Source: Roseovarius sp. SCSIO 43702 (lineage in GTDB: Bacteria > Pseudomonadota > Alphaproteobacteria > Rhodobacterales > Rhodobacteraceae). From it: 64,000 nucleotides of DNA. Position 1 is the stretch's first letter. Every line of letters starts with the position of its first letter. Positions 37,043 through 46,176 of the stretch are shown in pieces. Where the stretch lies: positions 3,060,501 to 3,124,500 of the forward strand of contig NZ_CP080623.1 of NCBI RefSeq assembly GCF_019599045.1, in the 5' to 3' direction. The translations under genes were made by a program, and so were the position numbers. The notes below the pieces were generated by a model. The model ran no database searches, was not told the origin of the DNA, and saw only the letters and a program-made list of their open reading frames with translations.

Positions 37043-38938
37043 ATGAAGATCGACACGTCCCCTGATATGCAGGCCACCCCTGCGACCGGACAGGGCAGCA
37101 CGCTACATCTGCGCATCCTTGCCACGTCGGACGTTCATGCCAACCTCATGCCCTACGACTATTTCCTCGACCGCGACGAACGGCCGTTCGGGCTGGCCCG
37201 TCTTGCCACGCTCATCCGCGCCGCGCGGAACGAGGCTCCGAATTGCCTGCTTCTCGACAATGGCGACATGCTGCAGGGCACGCCGATTTCCGACATGCTC
37301 GAAGATGCCGATGACGCCATCCACCCCGTCATCTCCGCGATGAACCACCTGCAATACGACGCGGCGGGGCTTGGCAATCACGAATTCAATTTCGGTCTCG
37401 ACTGGCTTCGGCGAAAGGTGCGCGACGCGCGGTTTCCCTATGTCTGCGCCAATCTCTCGCCGCGCGAGGGCGCCCCCGCCAGCGCGGCGGCCTTCTGGTC
37501 GCCCTCGCACCTCCTTGACCGCACGTTCACCGCGATCGACGGAGGCCGCCATGCTCTTCGCATCGGCATCGTGAGCGTCATGCCGCCGCAGGTGACGACC
37601 TGGGACCGGACCCACCTCGAAGGCCGGATCGAAAGCGCCGACATGGTCGAGGCGACGCGCCGCGAAGCCGCGAAACTGCGCGCGGGCGGTGCGGATCTCG
37701 TGATCCTGCTTGCGCACACGGGGATCGAGGAGGGCGCACCGCATCCGGGTATGGAGAACGCCGCGATTCCCCTTGCGCGGCTTGGCGATATCGACGCCAT
37801 GGTCATGGGCCATGTCCACTCCGTCTTCCCGTCCTCCGACTTCGCGGGCCTGCACGAGGTCGATCTCGAGAGGGGCACCATCGCCGGCACACCGGCCGTG
37901 ATGCCGGGCTATCGCGGCTCGCATCTGGGCCTCTTGGACCTTGACCTTGTGCTCCGCGGGGAGCGCTGGGAGGTTCTGGCCGGACGTGGATCGGCGTGGC
38001 CGGTCGCGGCGGGCAATCGGGCCACCGTCGAAAGCGACAGCGCCCTGCGCAAACACCTCGCCCCCGCCCACAACGCCACCTTGCGCCGCACCCGCGCCAG
38101 CCTGGGCGAAGCCGACGGTCCGCTGCACACCTATCTCTCGCTCATCGGGTACAATCCCGCCGAACGGCTGATCGCCAGGGTTCAGCGCGCGGCCCTCTCG
38201 CGCGAACTGGCGGGAGGGCCGTTCGACGGCGTGCCGATCCTGTCCTCGGTCGCCCCCTTCCGCGCCGGCGGACGCAGCGGACCGGGCGCCTTTACCGACG
38301 TCCCGGCCGGCCCCCTGGCCCTTCGCCACGCGGCCGACCTCTACGCGTTTCCCAACACGCTCGTGGGCCTCGCGATCTCGGGCGCCGACCTGCGCGAATG
38401 GCTCGAAAGCGCGGCCATTCTCTTCAATACCGTGCAACCGGGCGCGCAGGATGCGCCGCTTCGGGCGCCGGACATTCCGCCCCATGTCTTCGAGATCGTC
38501 GACGGCGTCACCTACGAGATCGACCTGTCGCAACCTCCCCGCCGGTCCCTTTCGGGGCAGCTCGTCGATGCGCGCGCTCACCGGATCGCGAACCTGCGCC
38601 ATGAAGGGCGCCCCGTGCGCGACGCGGACCGGTTCATCCTGGCCACCAACAACTACCGCGCCGCCGGTAGCGGGCCCTTCGCGGCGGCCCACCCCGCCGA
38701 AGTCGTGCACGAGGGCCAGACGTGGATACGCGACCTCCTGGCGCAACACCTGAGCGCCCATCGGCCCGTCACCCCCGACACGAGCCGCATCTGGCGCTTC
38801 CTGCCGATGCCGGGCACGACGGCGATCCTGTCCACCGGACCCGGTTTCGCCCAGGTGTGCCCGCGTCCCGACACGCCGCCCATCGAACCGCTCGGCATCG
38901 ACCAGGACGGTTTTCTCCGCCTGCGGCTGGCACTTTGA
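37043..38938 (+). CDS. 2',3'-cyclic-nucleotide phosphodiesterase/nucleotidase family (CpdB-like)
   Basis: A 631-aa metallophosphoesterase of the 5'-nucleotidase family. The N-terminal catalytic domain has LATSDVHANL, LDNGDMLQGTP, GNHEFNFG and the later HVHS metal sites; the C-terminal domain has the substrate-stacking region (TNNYRAAGSGPFA). It matches CpdB by length and order. Unlike enteric CpdB it shows no signal peptide: the N-terminus is MKIDTSPDMQATPATGQGST, with no hydrophobic stretch. It may act in the cytoplasm. Confidence 0.82.
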   Translation: MKIDTSPDMQATPATGQGSTLHLRILATSDVHANLMPYDYFLDRDERPFGLARLATLIRAARNEAPNCLLLDNGDMLQGTPISDMLEDADDAIHPVISAMNHLQYDAAGLGNHEFNFGLDWLRRKVRDARFPYVCANLSPREGAPASAAAFWSPSHLLDRTFTAIDGGRHALRIGIVSVMPPQVTTWDRTHLEGRIESADMVEATRREAAKLRAGGADLVILLAHTGIEEGAPHPGMENAAIPLARLGDIDAMVMGHVHSVFPSSDFAGLHEVDLERGTIAGTPAVMPGYRGSHLGLLDLDLVLRGERWEVLAGRGSAWPVAAGNRATVESDSALRKHLAPAHNATLRRTRASLGEADGPLHTYLSLIGYNPAERLIARVQRAALSRELAGGPFDGVPILSSVAPFRAGGRSGPGAFTDVPAGPLALRHAADLYAFPNTLVGLAISGADLREWLESAAILFNTVQPGAQDAPLRAPDIPPHVFEIVDGVTYEIDLSQPPRRSLSGQLVDARAHRIANLRHEGRPVRDADRFILATNNYRAAGSGPFAAAHPAEVVHEGQTWIRDLLAQHLSAHRPVTPDTSRIWRFLPMPGTTAILSTGPGFAQVCPRPDTPPIEPLGIDQDGFLRLRLAL

Positions 38939-38985
38939 TACGCGGACGGTTGCATGGACCGGGACAAGGCCCTATGTGATGCGTC

Positions 38986-39079
38986 GAGAGGTTGGCGCGG
39001 GCAAGCGCCTCGCCAACCCGGTCAGGTCCGGAAGGAAGCAGCCGTAACGAGCCCCGCTTGGGTCGTTGTCCAGCCTCTC
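38986..39079 (+). ncRNA. ffs: Signal recognition particle RNA (4.5S, small bacterial type)
   Basis: The universally conserved tetraloop domain GGTCAGGTCCGGAAGGAAGC is at 39020-39039, followed by AGCCGTAACGAG. The ends pair over 10 bp: GAGAGGTTGG (38986-38995) with CCAGCCTCTC (39070-39079). The length of about 94 nt fits the small bacterial form. It binds Ffh and targets membrane proteins. A T-rich stretch after the stem (CTCTTTCTCC) may end the transcript. End positions are estimated from pairing. Confidence 0.93.
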
Positions 39080-39192
39080 ACCTCTTTCTCCTCCCCTTTC
39101 CACAGCTTGACCCCCGCGCACCCTACACGCGCGGCGCCTTCTGGTGCATAAGGCAACGCCAGAACGACTCACCAGACCAAGGATCCCGACCG

Positions 39193-40485
39193 ATGCATGA
39201 CATCCGTGCCATCCGCGAAAACCCCGAGGCCTTCGACGCCGCCCTCGCACGCAGGGGCGATGCACCCGCCTCGGCCGAGATCCTGAAGCTCGACGAAGCG
39301 CGCCGTGCCCGCATTCATGCCGCCGAAACCGCCCAGGCCGAACAGAACAAGGCCAGCAAGGAGGTCGGCGCCGCCAAGGGCCGCGGCGACGAAGCCGAGT
39401 TCGAGCGCCTGCGCGCCCTCGTGAGCGAGAAGAAGGCAGAGGTGGCCGAAATGCAGGCCGAGGCCAAGACGCTCGACCAGCAGATGACCGAGCTTCTCAT
39501 GAGCCTGCCCAATGTGCCGATGGAGGATGTGCCGGACGGCTCGGACGAGGACGACAATGTCGAGATCCACCGCTGGGGCACGCCGCGCGAGTTTTTCTTC
39601 ACACCCGTGGAGCACTACGAACTGTCGGGCGTCGCGCCGGGCATGGATTTCGAGACGGCCGCCAAGCTCTCGGGCGCGCGTTTCGTCGTGCTTTCGGGCG
39701 CCGTGGCCCGCATCCACCGCGCGCTCGCGCAGTTCATGCTCGACACCCATATCGACGAGAACGGCCTGACCGAGACCTGGACGCCCGTGCTCGTGCGCCC
39801 CGAGATGATGTATGGCACCGGCCAGTTGCCGAAATTCGGCGAGGACAGCTATGAGACGACGAATGGCTGGTGGCTCGTGCCCACCGCCGAGGTGACGCTC
39901 ACCAACATCGTCAACGGCCTCACGGTGGACGAGGACTACCTCCCGCGCCGCTACGTCGCCCACACGCAATGTTTCCGCTCCGAGGCCGGCAGCGCGGGTC
40001 GTGATACCGCAGGCATGCTCCGCCAGCACCAGTTCGAGAAGGTCGAGATGGTCTCGATCACCCATCCCGACCGCTCGCGCGAGGAACTCGACCGCATGAC
40101 CAGCTGCGCGCAGGGCATCCTCGAGAAGCTCGGCCTGCCCTATCGCACCGTCGTGCTTTGCACCGGCGACATGGGTTTCGGCGCGCGCCGCACACACGAT
40201 ATCGAGGTCTGGCTGCCCGGTCAGAACACCTATCGCGAGATATCGTCGGTGTCGGTCTGCGGCGATTTCCAGGCGCGGCGCATGAACGCGCGGTTCAAGC
40301 CCTCGGACGGCGGCAAGCCGCAATTCGTCCACACCTTGAACGGCTCCGGTCTCGCCGTCGGTCGCTGTCTCATCGCGGTGCTTGAAAACGGCCAGCAGGA
40401 GGACGGCTCGGTCACCCTCCCCGAGGTGCTCCACCCCTATCTTGGCGGCAAGACCACGCTTTCCTCGGACGGCACCCTCGCTTGA
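39193..40485 (+). CDS. serS: Seryl-tRNA synthetase
   Basis: A 430-aa class II synthetase. A long coiled-coil arm (residues 25-105) that grips tRNA(Ser) is followed by the class II motifs: [25 protein letters not shown] (motif 2, split region) and [17 protein letters not shown] (motif 3). The ATG at 39193 ([14 protein letters not shown]) agrees with the family. It lies downstream of the SRP RNA on the same strand. Confidence 0.97.
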   Translation: MHDIRAIRENPEAFDAALARRGDAPASAEILKLDEARRARIHAAETAQAEQNKASKEVGAAKGRGDEAEFERLRALVSEKKAEVAEMQAEAKTLDQQMTELLMSLPNVPMEDVPDGSDEDDNVEIHRWGTPREFFFTPVEHYELSGVAPGMDFETAAKLSGARFVVLSGAVARIHRALAQFMLDTHIDENGLTETWTPVLVRPEMMYGTGQLPKFGEDSYETTNGWWLVPTAEVTLTNIVNGLTVDEDYLPRRYVAHTQCFRSEAGSAGRDTAGMLRQHQFEKVEMVSITHPDRSREELDRMTSCAQGILEKLGLPYRTVVLCTGDMGFGARRTHDIEVWLPGQNTYREISSVSVCGDFQARRMNARFKPSDGGKPQFVHTLNGSGLAVGRCLIAVLENGQQEDGSVTLPEVLHPYLGGKTTLSSDGTLA

Positions 40486-40491
40486 CCCGCG

Positions 40492-40518
40492 GGGTGGGCG
40501 ACCCGCCCACCCTCCTTC
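40492..40518 (+). terminator. Terminator after serS
   Basis: Nine-bp perfect stem GGGTGGGCG / CGCCCACCC with a 3-nt loop, 7 bp after the serS stop, and a weak pyrimidine tail (TCCTTC). Confidence 0.6.
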
Positions 40519-40521
40519 AGG

Positions 40522-41604
40522 CTAGCGCAGGCTTCCCGGCCGATACTCCGCCCGGCCTTCGAGCCTCTGGCGCACGCTCGGATGCACGTCCCTCTCGCGC
40601 GACGGTCCCTTTCGCCAGCGTCGAAACAGCCCCTGCCGACCACCCAGTCCCGGTGCGTCGGCCAGTGGATCGACCACCGCGCGCGGAAGCCGCGAACCCT
40701 CGCGCAACGCAAGCTCGGGCGCACCTTCCAGCATCCATTCCATGGTGATCGCGCTCAGGCCGCGCGCACCGCCGCTGCCGCCGACAATGCCGTGATTGCC
40801 GACGAACCACAGCTGCTGATAGGGCCGCGTCGCACTCACGTCGCCGCCGTTCAGACCGGGCTTTCCCGCTTGATCGTCGAGGTTGTCCCAGAGCGCGGGC
40901 CGGTAGAAAACCCGCATCTCGTCCAGCGCCACGGCGTGCCGCGCGCGCCGCACGAGCCGCGACAGCGCCATATCGTGGAAGCCGTATCGCCGGTTCCAGA
41001 GCGCCGCGACCGGGCCAAGGACAGCGGATGGGATACCCTTCGCGCCGACCGTATCCCAGACGCCGACAAAGGCGATCTGCACCAGCGACGCCCGCGCCCC
41101 CCGCGCCTCCAGGTCCTGGGGCGAGGTGGCGAACCCCGGCGACATCGCCGCGCGCTCGCGTTGGATATGCTCTTTGTCCGGCGCGTTCTCCGGACCGGCC
41201 TTTCGGTAAAGCGCATAGGCACGGTTGATCCCTTCGGGGCTGGTATCGGCCACGATGCCGCATTTGCGGATCATCCCGGCCACCGATCGCGCGGTATAGG
41301 CCCCCCGCGAGAACCCCAGCAGATAGATCTCATCCCCCTCGCGATATACCTTCGCGATGAACTCGTAGGCCTGCTTGACCTTGGTATCGAGGCCCCAGCC
41401 GAAGGCCCCGCCACCCCACTTGTTGACGAACCGGGCAACCGGGCCGTCATACCGCCGGTCAGTGCCGATACCGGGAAAATACCCCACCACCTGCCCTTGC
41501 TCCGGATCGCTCAGAAATGCGCGGCTCATCCGCACCACATGCGTGGGCTCAAGAGTATCGGGCGAATTCCAGGTGCCGTCACACAGTACCACGATACGGG
41601 TCAT
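40522..41604 (-). CDS. DUF2235 alpha/beta-hydrolase domain protein
   Basis: A 360-aa protein starting MTRIVVLCDGTWNSPDT, the DUF2235 opening. The nucleophile elbow GFSRGAYTAR puts the serine at residue 99. FVGVWDTVGAKG and the C-terminal WFVGNHGIVGG (where many members have WFPGxHxDVGGG) complete the pattern. Some members are phospholipase effectors of type VI secretion, but no secretion gene is nearby and there is no signal peptide. A strong ribosome site (AAGGAGG) precedes the ATG at 41604. Confidence 0.83.
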   Translation of the reverse strand: MTRIVVLCDGTWNSPDTLEPTHVVRMSRAFLSDPEQGQVVGYFPGIGTDRRYDGPVARFVNKWGGGAFGWGLDTKVKQAYEFIAKVYREGDEIYLLGFSRGAYTARSVAGMIRKCGIVADTSPEGINRAYALYRKAGPENAPDKEHIQRERAAMSPGFATSPQDLEARGARASLVQIAFVGVWDTVGAKGIPSAVLGPVAALWNRRYGFHDMALSRLVRRARHAVALDEMRVFYRPALWDNLDDQAGKPGLNGGDVSATRPYQQLWFVGNHGIVGGSGGARGLSAITMEWMLEGAPELALREGSRLPRAVVDPLADAPGLGGRQGLFRRWRKGPSRERDVHPSVRQRLEGRAEYRPGSLR

Positions 41605-41694
41605 GACTTTCCTCCTTGACCGCCGCCCCGGCGCGCTAGGTTCAGGGTGCATGAAGGGTAAACGCCCACGAAACTCAGTAAATGGTGGAAAACC

Positions 41695-42393
41695 ATGCCC
41701 TATCTCGTCCTGATCGCCGCCCTCCTCTTCGCTGCGGCGCCGCTGTTCTCGCCCGGATTCGGCGGCTACACGCCGGATCAATACCCGATCCCCCAGGTCT
41801 CGCCCCCGGCGCTTCCGGCCACCTATGCCTTCTCGATCTGGGGCCTCATCTATCTCTGGCTGGTCATCAGCGCCGGGTTCGGCGCGTTCAAACGGCGCGA
41901 CGCCGCCGACTGGGCGCCGATGCGCCCGCCGCTCCTCCTGTCGCTTGCCGTCGGGGTGCCGTGGCTCACGGTCGCGACGATGAGCCCGGTCTGGGCCACC
42001 GTGATGATCTGGATCATGTGGGCCGGTGCGGCCCTCGCCCTCTGGCAGGCCCCCGCCCGCGATATGTGGCTCGCAAGCTTTCCGACCGGGCTCTACGCGG
42101 GCTGGCTCACCGCCGCGTCATCGGTGTCGACCGCGCTGCTGCTGGGCGGCTATGGCCTTTTGTCGCCGGCCAACGCGGCGCTGGCGGGACTGGCGCTCGC
42201 ACTTGTACTGTCGCTTGCGATCATGGGCACGCGCGCCCGCCCCTACGGCTTCGCGGTGGCGGTGGTCTGGGCGCTCATCGCGCTCATGATCGGCAACTGG
42301 TCGGACGGGTCGACGCTCGTCGCCTGGGCCTCTGCCGGGGGCGCGGTGATCGTGGCGACCTCGGCGCTCCTCCAGCTCCGCAAACCGGTCTGA
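41695..42393 (+). CDS. Integral membrane protein, TspO/MBR-like
   Basis: A 232-aa protein with about seven hydrophobic segments. The region PATYAFSIWGLIYLWLV and the Pro/Trp-rich loops recall the tryptophan-rich TspO/MBR family (tetrapyrrole or lipid binding), but it is longer than TspO (about 160 aa) and the match by eye is loose. It is divergent from the DUF2235 gene and converges on der. Confidence 0.55.
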   Translation: MPYLVLIAALLFAAAPLFSPGFGGYTPDQYPIPQVSPPALPATYAFSIWGLIYLWLVISAGFGAFKRRDAADWAPMRPPLLLSLAVGVPWLTVATMSPVWATVMIWIMWAGAALALWQAPARDMWLASFPTGLYAGWLTAASSVSTALLLGGYGLLSPANAALAGLALALVLSLAIMGTRARPYGFAVAVVWALIALMIGNWSDGSTLVAWASAGGAVIVATSALLQLRKPV

Positions 42394-42408
42394 ACCGGGC
42401 CGCGCGCG

Positions 42409-43875
42409 TCAGCGGCCGCCCGCCGGCCCCTTGCCCAGATGCTTGCGCAGGCGTGACGGCGTCGATTTCTTCCGGCCCTTGTAGGGGTTCTTGTCCGACT
42501 GGCTCCGCATGTAAAGGCGGATGGGTGTGCCCGGCATGTCGAAATCCTCCCGCAAGCCGTTCACGAGATAGCGGGTATAACTTTCGGGCATCTTGTCCGG
42601 CAGGCTGCACATCACCACGAACCCCGGCGGGCGCGTCTTGGCCTGCGTCATGTAGCGCAGCTTGATCCGCCGCCCGCCCGGCGCGGGTGGCGGATGCTGT
42701 TCGAGCATCCCTGCCAGCCAGCGGTTCAGATGCGCGGTGCTTATCCGGCGGTTCCACACGTCATGCGCCCGCATGATCGCGTCATGCAGCCGGTCGAGAC
42801 CCTTGCCCGTCTTGGCCGAAACCGTCACCAGCGGCGCCCCGCGCAATTGCGGCAAGAGGCGCTCGAAGGCCTCGCGCAGGTCGCGCATCTTCTGGCTCTT
42901 CTCCGGCTCCACGTCCCACTTGTTCACCGCCACGACCACCGCGCGTCCCTCGCGCTCGGCCAGATCGGCGATGCGCAGGTCCTGCTGTTCGAACGGGATC
43001 GCGGCATCCAGAAGGACGACCACGACTTCCGCGAACTTCACCGCCCGCAGCCCGTCTCCCACGCTCAGCTTCTCGAGCTTCTCCTGAACCTTCGCCTTCT
43101 TGCGCATGCCCGCCGTGTCGAAGATGCGCATCGGCACCCCGTTCCAGTCAATGCTGAGCGAGATGGCATCGCGCGTGATCCCCGCCTCCGGCCCGGTCAG
43201 AAGCCGCTCTTCCCCCAGAATGCGGTTGATGAGCGTCGACTTGCCCGCATTGGGCCGGCCCACCACGGCCACCTGAAGCGGCCGGGCCGGGGTGGGCGCA
43301 TGATCGGGCAGGTTCGTCTCGCCCTCCTCGTCCACCTCCACATCCACGACCGGCGCGGTTTCCTCGGCCTTCGCGGCGTGGGCGTCGGCCAGCGGCATGA
43401 GCTGCGCGTAGAGATCGTTGAGCCCCTCGCCATGCTCCGCCGAGAGGCGGATCGGCTCCCCAAGGCCCAGCGAATACGCCTCGAGCACGCCCGCATCCGC
43501 GGCCGACCCCTCGGCCTTGTTCGCGGCAAGGATCACATGGGCGGACCGCTTGCGCAGGATTTCGGCGAAGATCTCGTCGGTCGGCGTGACGCCGGTGCGT
43601 GCGTCGATGACGAAAAGGCATGCGTCCGCCATCTCGACCGCGCGCTCGGTCAGGCGCCGCATCCGGCCTTCGAGCGAATCGTCCGTGGCGGTCTCGAGCC
43701 CCGCCGTGTCGATCACCGTGAAGCGCAGGTCGGCAAGCCGCGCCTCACCTTCGCGCAGGTCACGCGTCACGCCGGGCTGGTCATCGACCAGCGCAAGGCG
43801 CTTGCCAACCAGCCGGTTGAACAGGGTGGACTTGCCCACGTTGGGGCGTCCGACGATGGCCAGCGTAAAACTCAT
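42409..43875 (-). CDS. der: Ribosome-assembly GTPase Der (EngA)
   Basis: A 488-aa GTPase for maturation of the 50S subunit. It has the two tandem G domains unique to Der: GRPNVGKS near residue 8 and GRPNAGKS near residue 210, each with its DTAG and NKxD/NKWD motifs, and a C-terminal KH-like domain. An acidic linker joins the G domains. It follows bamB on the same strand, as in many proteobacteria. Confidence 0.96.
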   Translation of the reverse strand: MSFTLAIVGRPNVGKSTLFNRLVGKRLALVDDQPGVTRDLREGEARLADLRFTVIDTAGLETATDDSLEGRMRRLTERAVEMADACLFVIDARTGVTPTDEIFAEILRKRSAHVILAANKAEGSAADAGVLEAYSLGLGEPIRLSAEHGEGLNDLYAQLMPLADAHAAKAEETAPVVDVEVDEEGETNLPDHAPTPARPLQVAVVGRPNAGKSTLINRILGEERLLTGPEAGITRDAISLSIDWNGVPMRIFDTAGMRKKAKVQEKLEKLSVGDGLRAVKFAEVVVVLLDAAIPFEQQDLRIADLAEREGRAVVVAVNKWDVEPEKSQKMRDLREAFERLLPQLRGAPLVTVSAKTGKGLDRLHDAIMRAHDVWNRRISTAHLNRWLAGMLEQHPPPAPGGRRIKLRYMTQAKTRPPGFVVMCSLPDKMPESYTRYLVNGLREDFDMPGTPIRLYMRSQSDKNPYKGRKKSTPSRLRKHLGKGPAGGR

Positions 43876-43927
43876 CTCTTGGGCTCCGACCCTTGCGGCA
43901 AGGTCGCTCCTCTAGCGCATCACGCGC

Positions 43928-45259
43928 TCAACGGAAAGCGTGCAGTCGCCCGTTCGTCGAGACGACGTAAAGCGTGCCCCCCGCCACCACCGGGTTGGCC
44001 GTCGCTCCGCCCGGCACCTCGACGGTGCGGCGCAACGCGCCCGATGCGGGGTCGAAGAAGCGGATCAAACCGTCATTCGAGGCCACGACAAGCTGCCCGC
44101 CGGCCAGTACCGGGCCGTAATGGGCATAGATCTCGGCCTTCTTGCGCGGCCGGTCCTTCGTGAAGAACGGAAGCTTGTGCGACCAGATGCGCGTGCCGTC
44201 CTCGGCGTTGATCCGCACGAGCTCGTTGCGGTCCGAGATGATGAAGAGCGAGCCGCCCGCGGGCCAGATCGGGCTCAGCGGCCCCTCCTTCGCGGTCCAG
44301 ATCCGCTCGCCGTTCCCGAGCTTGAGCGCCACGAGACGTCCCGAATGCGTGCCCACGTAGATCCGGTCGCCCACAATAAGCGGATCGCCCGTCACGTCGG
44401 TGACGAGTGCCTGCGACAGGCCCGAACGACGCCCGGCCACCTGCGCATCCCAAAGCCGCAATCCGCCCTTGCGGAACGCCCCCTGCAACTCGCCCGCGCC
44501 AAAGGCGAAGACGGCGTATTTGTCCGAAAGCGCCGGCGCGGGGCCGCCGAGAATGTTGTTGGCATCGGGCGCCGCGCTCAACCGCCATTGCACGCGGCCG
44601 GTGTCGGTGTCGATCGCCCAGGCTTCGTCATCGCCGGCCACCAGGTAGACCATCTCGCCCAGAACGGTGGGACTGCCGCTGCCGGTGCCGCGAAGCTGCT
44701 GCTCCCAGATCACCGCGCCCGACGCGGGATCGAGCGCCGTCAGCTTGCCGAATCCCGAGGTCACGAAAAGCTTGCCGTCGCCATGGGCAAGACCGCCCCC
44801 GCTCGCATCGTTTGCACTGTCGTTGAGCGGCACGAGGTTGCGCGACCACAATACCTTGCCGCCCGTGCTCACCGCCGTGACGGTCGCCGCGGAATCGAGC
44901 GTGAAGACACGCCCGTTCGCGACTACCGGATCGGCGGTGATGCGCGCCTTGCTGCCATCGCCCGACCCGATATTGGCCGACCAGATGCGGCGCGGGGCGG
45001 GGGAAAGCGCGGGATGATCGGCGCGTGTCGCGGGCGTGCCGCTGCGCTGCGTCCAGTTGGCGTTCACGCGCGCCGGACCCGTGGGCACCGGCGCGGTGCG
45101 ATTCGGACGGCCCGCATTGTCGACAAGCCCGAAGCCCTCGTCGGCATCGGGGCGGATCTCCTCGCGCGGTCCCGGCAGGATCGGATCGTTCTTCGCGCAG
45201 GCGGCAAGGGTGCCAAGCACCACCAGCGCCGCCAAAATCGTCTTGCTGCTCACCACCAT
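43928..45259 (-). CDS. bamB: Outer-membrane assembly lipoprotein BamB
   Basis: A 443-aa PQQ-type beta-propeller lipoprotein of the BAM complex that folds outer-membrane proteins. The ATG at 45259 gives a lipoprotein signal (MVVSSKTILAALVVLGTLAAC) with the lipobox LAAC. Repeated W-x-x-x-L/N blade motifs follow (VIWEQQLRGTGSG, RIWTAKEGPLSPIW). It lies 32 bp after the YfgM-like gene and 52 bp before der, the conserved yfgM-bamB-der order. Confidence 0.9.
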   Translation of the reverse strand: MVVSSKTILAALVVLGTLAACAKNDPILPGPREEIRPDADEGFGLVDNAGRPNRTAPVPTGPARVNANWTQRSGTPATRADHPALSPAPRRIWSANIGSGDGSKARITADPVVANGRVFTLDSAATVTAVSTGGKVLWSRNLVPLNDSANDASGGGLAHGDGKLFVTSGFGKLTALDPASGAVIWEQQLRGTGSGSPTVLGEMVYLVAGDDEAWAIDTDTGRVQWRLSAAPDANNILGGPAPALSDKYAVFAFGAGELQGAFRKGGLRLWDAQVAGRRSGLSQALVTDVTGDPLIVGDRIYVGTHSGRLVALKLGNGERIWTAKEGPLSPIWPAGGSLFIISDRNELVRINAEDGTRIWSHKLPFFTKDRPRKKAEIYAHYGPVLAGGQLVVASNDGLIRFFDPASGALRRTVEVPGGATANPVVAGGTLYVVSTNGRLHAFR

Positions 45260-45291
45260 GTGCCCCCCGGCTTTCACACGTTGTCCCGCCG

Positions 45292-45957
45292 TCACCCGGC
45301 ATCCTGCGCGGGCGCGACATCGCCGCCCAACGCCACGATCACCTGAGACACGCGGCGGCGCAAGCCTTGCGATGCCTCCGCGTCGGCCGCGATCTGCTCC
45401 AGCCGCTCGAGCGCGGCATCGGTCTCCCCTGCCTCGATGTCGAGATAGGCCAGTTGTTCCTCGGCCAGAAGCCGGACGATCCCCCCGCCCAGTGCCAGCC
45501 CGTCCAGGCGCTCGCGCCGTTCCTCGGGGCTCAACCCCGCCTCCGAGATGGCCGTGGCCTTGAGCGTCGCGATCTGGCGATAGACGAGCGGCACGTCGCC
45601 GCGATCGGCCAGCGTCAGAAGCATCTCGGCCGTCTCGGCCGGGCTTTCGCCGATCGCCTCGCCAGCGGCCAGAAGCGTCACCACCGCATCCGCACCCGGT
45701 GTCGGCGCGTCGATCGCGGCCAGGGCATCGGCCCGCGCCGCGCGGTCATCGGCTTCGAGCGCGGCAAGGATGTCGTCCCCCAGCGCTTCGGCCGCCGCGC
45801 GCTCCGATGCCTTCTTCCATTCGTTGTAGGCCGCGCCACCGACGATCAGGAGGACCAACAGCACCGCGATCCAGCCATATCGGCGCATCTGCGCGAAAAG
45901 CTTGTCGCGCCGAACCTCTTCGGTCACCTCGTCGATGAAACTGTCGGTATTACTCAC
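45292..45957 (-). CDS. YfgM-like tetratricopeptide membrane protein
   Basis: A 221-aa protein with a cytoplasmic head (SFIDEVTEEVRRDKLFAQMRRYG), one membrane helix (residues 31-48), and an Ala/Glu-rich helical periplasmic domain. This matches the ancillary SecYEG/YfgM family, supported by its place before bamB and der. The start is taken as GTG at 45957 (MSNTDSFIDE), which fits homologues better than the upstream ATG at 46011. Confidence 0.8.
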   Translation of the reverse strand: MSNTDSFIDEVTEEVRRDKLFAQMRRYGWIAVLLVLLIVGGAAYNEWKKASERAAAEALGDDILAALEADDRAARADALAAIDAPTPGADAVVTLLAAGEAIGESPAETAEMLLTLADRGDVPLVYRQIATLKATAISEAGLSPEERRERLDGLALGGGIVRLLAEEQLAYLDIEAGETDAALERLEQIAADAEASQGLRRRVSQVIVALGGDVAPAQDAG

Positions 45958-46078
45958 GGATAGCTCGCTTGCCTCGAATGGTCTTCCGTCCCGTCTTAGC
46001 GCGTCACTCAAGTGGTGCCAAGGCCCGCGAAGGGCGGCACCCCGCCGCCGCTTGAAACGGATCGGCGAAAAGTTTAAT

Positions 46079-46096
46079 CTGAACTGGATAGTTCAG
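46079..46096. promoter_or_regulatory. Inverted repeat upstream of the RND operon
   Basis: CTGAACT-GGAT-AGTTCAG: 7-bp perfect arms with a 4-nt spacer, in the divergent gap before the efflux genes. Size and place are like TetR-family operators of RND pumps, but no TetR gene is adjacent in this window. Confidence 0.5.
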
Positions 46097-46176
46097 CGTA
46101 TTGAGTGTATGTGTCGCGCGGCGCCATGATGCGGTGGTTCGCAGGCTTGGTAGCTCGAACACGCAAAGGTCTTGTA

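Noticed and set aside
37103-38761. 552-codon minus-strand open frame
   Set aside because: Antisense to the CpdB-like gene; no recognisable motif.
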